Shown here one piece after another: positions 7,312-11,490 of a stretch of 11,490 bases of DNA (position 1 is the stretch's first letter; every line of letters starts with the position of its first letter). Source of the stretch: JAVBNT01 sp031551355 (GTDB taxonomy: Bacteria > Vulcanimicrobiota > CADAWZ01); assembly GCA_031551355.1 (NCBI GenBank), contig JAVBNT010000056.1, positions 1 to 11,490 of the forward strand, in the 5' to 3' direction. Under the pieces are notes generated by a model. It searched no databases and was not told the DNA's origin. It was given only the letters and a program-made list of their open reading frames with translations. Made by a program: the position numbers and the translations under genes.

Positions 7312-7845
7312 ATGAACCTCGCACAGGCTATAGAGCTTTGTAAAAACGGACATAAAGAAGCTTTTGGAACAATTGTAAAGGAATTCTCCGGACAGGCGGT
7401 CAGATTTGCATGGCATTTTACCGGCAATAAGGCCGATGCCGAAGATATGGCTCAGGAAACATTTCTACAGGTATGGAAAAATTTACAGTCGCTCCAAAAA
7501 CAGGATTCATTTAAGTCATGGTTTTTTACAATACTCAATAATATGTGCAAGAAAAAGTGCAAATCCCAAAAACCGACGCTGGAATTAAACGAGGATACGG
7601 CAATTGCTTCCAGGTATGCCGCAGAAAGTCTTGAAGAAATTGAAGCCAACAGTGTTTTGGCCGAATATTTAAAAGAACTCAGTTTAATTCAAAGGAGAGC
7701 GCTGCTCCTCAGAGATGTGGAAGGCCTTTCTTACAGTGAAATCGCTAAAATCCTTGAGGTACCGGAAGGCACGGTAAAATCAAGGATCGCCTCGGCAAGG
7801 GAAAAAATGCGCAGTTTAATGACAGGAAAGGAAAAGGGGGGTTAA
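7312..7845 (+). CDS. ECF sigma factor (RpoE/SigW-like)
   Basis: Alternative sigma factor of 177 residues, the usual ECF length, with only regions 2 and 4. Region 2 covers about 10-75 and includes the core-binding helix DAEDMAQETFLQVWKNL (about 42-58) followed by FKSWFFTILNNMCKKK. Region 4 covers about 115-170 with the helix-turn-helix GLSYSEIAKILEVPEGTVKS then RIASAREKMR. No SnoaL or other C-terminal extension is present, so control should come from the anti-sigma factor encoded two bases downstream. The start ATG has AGGCAGGA about five bases before it. Region 4 ends in a Lys/Gly tail whose codons (GGAAAAGGGGGG) double as the ribosome site of the next gene, indicating translational coupling. 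The target regulon is unknown; the downstream membrane protein is probably under the same control. Confidence 0.93.
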   Translation: MNLAQAIELCKNGHKEAFGTIVKEFSGQAVRFAWHFTGNKADAEDMAQETFLQVWKNLQSLQKQDSFKSWFFTILNNMCKKKCKSQKPTLELNEDTAIASRYAAESLEEIEANSVLAEYLKELSLIQRRALLLRDVEGLSYSEIAKILEVPEGTVKSRIASAREKMRSLMTGKEKGG

Positions 7846-7847
7846 TT

Positions 7848-8273
7848 ATGGCTTGTATCGACCGCAGAGAAAATATCAGTGCACTGGCAGACAATGAACT
7901 GCACGGAAAAGAATACGATGAGCTTTGCCGCCATCTGCAAGACTGCTGTGAGTGCAGGGAGTATCTGGAAAAAATAAAAGGCATATCATCACAGCTTGCC
8001 GGGCTTCCGCAAATCAGCCCTTCTGTTGATTTTATGGAAAAAATAATGCAGGGCATAGAAAAGCAGGAGTCGTTCTCACTTGCATATATAGCAGCAAAAA
8101 TATATGACCTTTGCAAAAATGCCTTCGCCTCACCGGCATTTTGCAGCGCCATCCTGATTGCCCTTTTCCTTAATTGTTTCATCAGCGGCGAGATTAGCAA
8201 AAACGATTACCGGATATTACAGAACCCCAATGTCATAAAGGTTATTGCCGAGCGACCGGCACCGCAAATATAA
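7848..8273 (+). CDS. Anti-sigma factor with N-terminal zinc finger (zf-HC2/ZAS domain), single-pass membrane protein
   Basis: 141 residues. The N-terminal half carries the ZAS zinc motif H29-x3-C33-x2-C36 within HLQDCCECREYL, preceded by ISALADNEL, the typical opening of this family. Such domains hold the cognate ECF sigma factor inactive in the cytoplasm. Residues about 95-113 (SPAFCSAILIALFLNCFIS) are a single membrane segment. The outside part is only some 28 residues, so it is short for sensing a ligand alone. The gene begins two bases after the sigma-factor stop and shares its G-rich ribosome site. Extra Cys (C3, C27, C34) lie near the finger, which could make it redox-responsive, but that is inference. 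Signal perception may instead be delegated to the large membrane protein encoded 45 bases downstream. Confidence 0.88.
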   Translation: MACIDRRENISALADNELHGKEYDELCRHLQDCCECREYLEKIKGISSQLAGLPQISPSVDFMEKIMQGIEKQESFSLAYIAAKIYDLCKNAFASPAFCSAILIALFLNCFISGEISKNDYRILQNPNVIKVIAERPAPQI

Positions 8274-8318
8274 TCTCCTTGCCTTTTTGTATTCACCAAC
8301 ACTGAAAGGAGCATTAAA

Positions 8319-10181
8319 ATGAATAAAAAAGAAAAAATTACTTCCGGACTCCAATTTGCAATCCTCGGATCAATAATGGTTTATACTGCATATCTGCTTC
8401 TGGGTACTATGATTGTTCCAAATCTTTACAAAGTAGCGGTACACAAAGAGCTATTCAAATTATACTCTATCTTTCTTTATAATATCACATTTATTAGCAG
8501 CAGCTATTCCAAAATCTACTTGAGTTTATTCATAATTTCCTCTGTAATCCTTGTCCTGCTAGTATTTAAAAGGACAAAAATCGTTGAATTTCTTAAAGAC
8601 AGCAAAGCGGAAATATTTTCAACCGATCAGGCTATAATAATAGCCTCATCCGCCATTTCGATAACCTCACTGCTGGCATTTACCTCATTATTTATGCTGT
8701 TAAATCATACCTTCGACACGAATATAATGTCAAAAATGTTCTTTCCGATTGTCATAGTAGATTTAGTATCAATAGTATTATTTCTAATAGCCAGAAACAG
8801 ATGCATCCGCAATAATAATAAAGATCAAAACTTTAAAGCAAACATTATGATTCTGATTTCAATAATTGCCTATCCGGCAATTTTCAGCATGCTTTTATCA
8901 GCAATGTCATATATAAATATTATGCGTTTAACGATCAGTCCAATAACCAGCGCGACGCTCATGACCATAATCATCATAAGCGTAATGTTTCTGATAGCGC
9001 TGTTCTGCTTTATAATCGGAGCAAATATAAAAAATTCAACAGGACAAAAAACTGCCTTGCAAGCATCTATAATAATGCTGACACTATATGTATTCACCAT
9101 AGGTTTAACAGTGTTTTACAACGGCAGAGTAGCGGAAGCAAAAAAAAATTACAACACTTCCGCTATCATCGGTTTCAAAAATGGAAACAGTACTCCAGGG
9201 AAAATCATAATGCTTGAAGGTGCTGAATCCATCATCACATATATACCTAAAAAAAATCATGACACAATTTTCACAGATGAAAACATCAAAAAAGCGGAAG
9301 ACTTTCTGAAGGCAAACCCAAAAGCAACAATACCTGTCTTAGAAGCAAATTATTTTTTAACACTCAATTCAGCAAGGACCTGGGATTTGGAAAAAGCATA
9401 TGAACACTTAAAAAACCAGACAGAAAATTTCTCCGGAGGAAGCTTTAATATGATAGTTTCATACGTCTCATTGCGAAAGAAGCTGCTTGAAGCGCCATAC
9501 AACGATTCACTCAAGCAGCACGCCGAGTTTATCACGAATCCCGACAGGTTTATAAGTTCAAGTCCCAAATGTGATGCTGAGCTGAGAATTATTTCTGAAA
9601 AATACGGGCTGAAAGACAGAGCCAGCTATTATACAAAAAAATCAGACAACACTATTGAATATAAAAAATATCTGGCCGAAAATCCTGAAGTCCTGACCGC
9701 TAAAGGGGTCGTAAAAGGCAAAATAACAATAAACGGCAAACCGGCAGCGGGCATCAAAGTAAGTATCACTCCTAACAAAAAAATACTATCTCAATTTACC
9801 AAAAGAGAAATAGAAACTATAGATCCTCTTCAAATAGCATCTATAAAAAAACGGCATAACGACTCCAACAAAGAGGAACTAACTGGAAGAAAGTCTATTA
9901 TAGAAAATATATACAAAAATGAAAAATTAAGACGTTTTTACAATAATAATGCGGAAGTATACTCCTACAATTCTATAGCTTTCTTTCAAATAAATCATAT
10001 GTTCGCAGTAACAACTACAGACAAAGACGGAAAATTTGAGTTCCGAGGATTGAAAAAAAGCGGATATTCTCTGGCAATTATGCTTGACGGCGAAAACAGC
10101 AAGCTGACAACCAAAACGGATATCGGCGTAATAAGTATAAACGGAGACGTTAAAACGGTCAAAACAATCGAGCTCGAATAA
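8319..10181 (+). CDS. Seven-helix membrane protein with extracytoplasmic carboxypeptidase-regulatory-like domain; unknown function
   Basis: I do not recognise a named family for the whole 620-residue protein. Seven hydrophobic segments can be placed at about 11-35, 64-83, 104-129, 138-158, 174-198, 211-235 and 246-267. The N-terminus is Lys-rich, so an inside N-terminus and outside C-terminal half are predicted. Residues ~315-455 look helical and repeat-like (ENIKKAEDFLKANPKA, LEKAYEHLKNQ). Residues ~462-620 resemble a CarboxypepD_reg/transthyretin-like beta sandwich: GVVKGKITINGKPAAGIKVS, then TTTDKDGKFEFRGLKKSGYS. Between these two halves is an unusual ~75-residue charged insertion (about 488-562). 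AAAGGAG lies eight bases before the ATG, and the gene follows the anti-sigma gene by 45 bases, so it belongs to that operon. Codons are richer in A/T (many ATA and AAT) than in the Etf genes, which may hint at transfer or membrane bias. A sensor or sigma-target role is inference from position. Confidence 0.8.
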   Translation: MNKKEKITSGLQFAILGSIMVYTAYLLLGTMIVPNLYKVAVHKELFKLYSIFLYNITFISSSYSKIYLSLFIISSVILVLLVFKRTKIVEFLKDSKAEIFSTDQAIIIASSAISITSLLAFTSLFMLLNHTFDTNIMSKMFFPIVIVDLVSIVLFLIARNRCIRNNNKDQNFKANIMILISIIAYPAIFSMLLSAMSYINIMRLTISPITSATLMTIIIISVMFLIALFCFIIGANIKNSTGQKTALQASIIMLTLYVFTIGLTVFYNGRVAEAKKNYNTSAIIGFKNGNSTPGKIIMLEGAESIITYIPKKNHDTIFTDENIKKAEDFLKANPKATIPVLEANYFLTLNSARTWDLEKAYEHLKNQTENFSGGSFNMIVSYVSLRKKLLEAPYNDSLKQHAEFITNPDRFISSSPKCDAELRIISEKYGLKDRASYYTKKSDNTIEYKKYLAENPEVLTAKGVVKGKITINGKPAAGIKVSITPNKKILSQFTKREIETIDPLQIASIKKRHNDSNKEELTGRKSIIENIYKNEKLRRFYNNNAEVYSYNSIAFFQINHMFAVTTTDKDGKFEFRGLKKSGYSLAIMLDGENSKLTTKTDIGVISINGDVKTVKTIELE

Positions 10182-10204
10182 ATGCCAATCTTTAAGTAAA
10201 AATA

Positions 10205-10271
10205 AAAACAGCTCTAATCATACCTTTACCAGACACCAAAAGGCAAAATTATGGAATATACGGGCTGTTTT
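10205..10271 (+). terminator. Hairpin closing the sigma-factor operon; similar to 7130-7199
   Basis: AAAACAGC (10205-10212) pairs with GCTGTTTT (10264-10271); an inner CCTTT/AAAGG stem sits around CACCAA (10234-10239). Stem ends, size and the centrally placed CACCAA match the hairpin upstream of the operon. The outer stem with T-tract suits intrinsic termination in either direction. Confidence 0.55.
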
Positions 10272-10358
10272 ATCCTTTCCAAATATTCTTGTCCGGAGCA
10301 ACTGTCTAAATTTATTAAAAATATTAACATTTTATATCTATTAAAACCGCCGCGGCAA

Positions 10359-10367
10359 TGGTATAGT
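10359..10367 (+). promoter_or_regulatory. Extended -10 promoter of the NlpC/P60-like gene
   Basis: TGGTATAGT is an extended -10 (TGn plus TATAGT at 10362-10367); only a poor -35 (TATTAA, 10339-10344) lies 17 bases upstream. Transcription would begin near 10374, which places the ATG at 10372 outside the transcript and supports the start at 10402. Confidence 0.5.
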
Positions 10368-10401
10368 AAGAATGCAAACAGCTGAAAGGAAAAAATATTT
10401 T

Positions 10402-11268
10402 ATGAATATTAGTAATATCAACAATTTTCCCAATACGCCCATTAACAACATACAAAAAAAGACCCACCTGATGGCCGAAGAAAAACAACCTCAGGAAAAT
10501 TTTTCGAAAAATATAGCACCAGATGCACTTATTGATAACCTCAAGAACTTCGCAAAGGAGAAGGGTACGGCATTCCTGAAACAGCCGATGTTCACGACCC
10601 AGCCTAAAGTAAGTGAGGAAAGAAAACAGGCTATTATGGATACACTGCAGCCAGGGGATTTAATTCTGTCAAAAAACCACCTCTACCCGGGTTGGCAGAT
10701 TATGGAACAAACACTTGGTGAGTCCGATTACGCCCATGTGGCCATCTATGAGGGCGACGGAAAATTTCTGGAATCGTCCGCGTCCGGCGGCGGGGTAATC
10801 CGCTCGGAAATGTCCAAAGATCTGGACAGTCACAGAAGCTATCAAATCATCCGCCCGCCGTATAAATCGGAAGAAAGTGTAAACCGGGCCCTTGATTATA
10901 CCCGCTCCCAGTTGGGCAAACCATACGATTCTGAATTTGACGCTGTGGACGACAGCAAACATTATTGCGCTGAATTGGTTCTTGGGGCAATGAAAGCGGC
11001 CGATGAAAGCTTTGATGTTCCGCCTACATACGTTTTGGGACGTAATGCATACTTTCCCAACAGCTTCCAAAAATTAGAGGGCGCTGAAATCGTCTATGAC
11101 GACAAAATCGGCTTCAAAGAAAGTATGTATATGCATGACCTCCGCAAAATGGGCGATCTGCTCTCGCACCCGGAGATCGCCAGTGCCCTGTCCATGGGCG
11201 GCGTAACCGGCAGCCTTACGGCTTTGGCTATTGGCGGCAATATACAAGCCGCAGCCCTGCATAAATGA
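10402..11268 (+). CDS. Permuted NlpC/P60 papain-like cysteine hydrolase (YiiX/YebB-like)
   Basis: 288 residues. The middle (about 75-225) has the circularly permuted papain fold: PGDLILSK, then His112 in AHVAIYEGDGKFLESSA, later GKPYDSEFD, and Cys189 in HYCAELVLGA. His before Cys is the order in the YiiX-type branch of the NlpC/P60 superfamily, whose members act on amide, ester or thioester bonds (lipids or peptides). The substrate here is unknown. Start: an ATG at 10372 lies almost at the predicted transcription start, whereas ATG at 10402 has GAAAGGA twelve bases upstream and is preferred; the upstream choice would add ten residues. There is no Sec signal or lipobox. The N-terminus is Asn-rich (MNISNINNFPNTPINN) and probably disordered, and the C-terminus is Gly/Ala-rich and mildly hydrophobic. 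It forms its own transcription unit. Confidence 0.8.
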   Translation: MNISNINNFPNTPINNIQKKTHLMAEEKQPQENFSKNIAPDALIDNLKNFAKEKGTAFLKQPMFTTQPKVSEERKQAIMDTLQPGDLILSKNHLYPGWQIMEQTLGESDYAHVAIYEGDGKFLESSASGGGVIRSEMSKDLDSHRSYQIIRPPYKSEESVNRALDYTRSQLGKPYDSEFDAVDDSKHYCAELVLGAMKAADESFDVPPTYVLGRNAYFPNSFQKLEGAEIVYDDKIGFKESMYMHDLRKMGDLLSHPEIASALSMGGVTGSLTALAIGGNIQAAALHK

Positions 11269-11302
11269 TATTATAAGAAACGTTAATTTAATATAAAATA
11301 GC

Positions 11303-11337
11303 ACCGCCGGTTACCTCTTGCCGGCGGTTTAATTATT
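11303..11337 (+). terminator. Rho-independent terminator
   Basis: ACCGCCGG (11303-11310) pairs with CCGGCGGT (11321-11328) around a 10-base loop, followed by the T-rich TTTAATTATTT. It lies 34 bases after the hydrolase stop. Confidence 0.85.
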
Positions 11338-11348
11338 TACACACTAAA

Positions 11349-11490
11349 TCAGGACTCACGCACGAGAAATTTTGTGCTGTTAGTAGTAAGTTTGGTAGTC
11401 TTTCCTGTATGCATCCTTTGCCGATTAAACACGCCCCTATGTGAAACTATTTGCTTGAGTTTGTTAATCGACGACGATATAGAGGGCCCC
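11349..11490 (-). CDS. Possible 3' end of an unidentified gene cut by the window edge
   Basis: On the minus strand a frame is open from the window edge to a TGA at 11349-11351, giving 46 residues ending RMHTGKTTKLTTNSTKFLVRES. It is basic and Thr/Ser-rich and matches nothing I know. A plus-strand frame across the same bases is also open, so coding is unproven. The G+C-rich terminator at 11303-11328 lies just beyond the stop and could serve both genes. Confidence 0.2.
   Translation of the reverse strand, partial: GPSISSSINKLKQIVSHRGVFNRQRMHTGKTTKLTTNSTKFLVRES

Noticed and set aside
10372..10401. Upstream ATG (10372) as the start of the YiiX-like gene
   Set aside because: It lies at the predicted transcription start with no room for a ribosome site, while the ATG at 10402 has GAAAGGA at a usable distance.
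11358..11490. Plus-strand frame open to the window edge
   Set aside because: It lacks a supported start and gives a hydrophobic, Cys-rich product with no likeness to a known protein; the opposite strand is equally open, so openness alone is not evidence.
1..11490. tRNA, rRNA or CRISPR array
   Set aside because: The gaps between genes were read on both strands; none shows a cloverleaf, rRNA-like conserved blocks or regularly spaced repeats.

Overview
The window looks like a chromosomal stretch of a strictly anaerobic bacterium with moderate to low GC. The anaerobe call rests on an acyl-CoA dehydrogenase followed by EtfB and by an EtfA that carries two N-terminal [4Fe-4S] clusters, the layout of electron-bifurcating CarCDE-type complexes. 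Shine-Dalgarno sites are strong (AGGAGG, AAGGAG, AAAGGAG) and the IS3 transposase resembles those of Bacillota. Clostridia or Negativicutes would fit, but nothing here fixes the taxon.

Layout, left to right. At 1-601 is the right-hand part of an IS3-family insertion sequence: the C-terminal half of the DDE transposase and a probable right inverted repeat. At 707-830 is a 124-bp imperfect palindrome bounded by TA. Its right edge supplies the stop codon of a convergent CPA2-type cation/proton antiporter with RCK domains (828-2861, minus). Divergent from that gene is queC (3015-3746), for the 7-deazaguanine pathway, ending in a long hairpin. Next is a three-gene operon, acyl-CoA dehydrogenase - etfB - etfA (3908-7107), probably coupling NADH oxidation to reduction of an enoyl-CoA-type substrate and of ferredoxin.

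At 7312-10181 lies a three-gene regulatory operon: an ECF sigma factor, a zinc-finger (HC2/ZAS) single-pass anti-sigma factor 2 nt downstream, and a 620-residue protein with seven predicted membrane segments and a large extracytoplasmic half that ends in a carboxypeptidase-regulatory-like beta domain. This is the part of the window most likely to hold an undescribed system. It is bracketed by two similar ~70-nt hairpins (7130-7199 and 10205-10271) that share an AAAACAGC/GCTGTTTT closing stem and a central CACCAA. A possible ECF-type promoter precedes the sigma gene.

A single gene at 10402-11268 encodes a circularly permuted NlpC/P60 (YiiX-like) cysteine hydrolase without a visible signal peptide. 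It has its own extended -10 promoter and a terminator. The last ~140 bases hold only a short open frame running off the edge, which I could not identify. I saw no tRNA, rRNA, CRISPR array or recognisable riboswitch.
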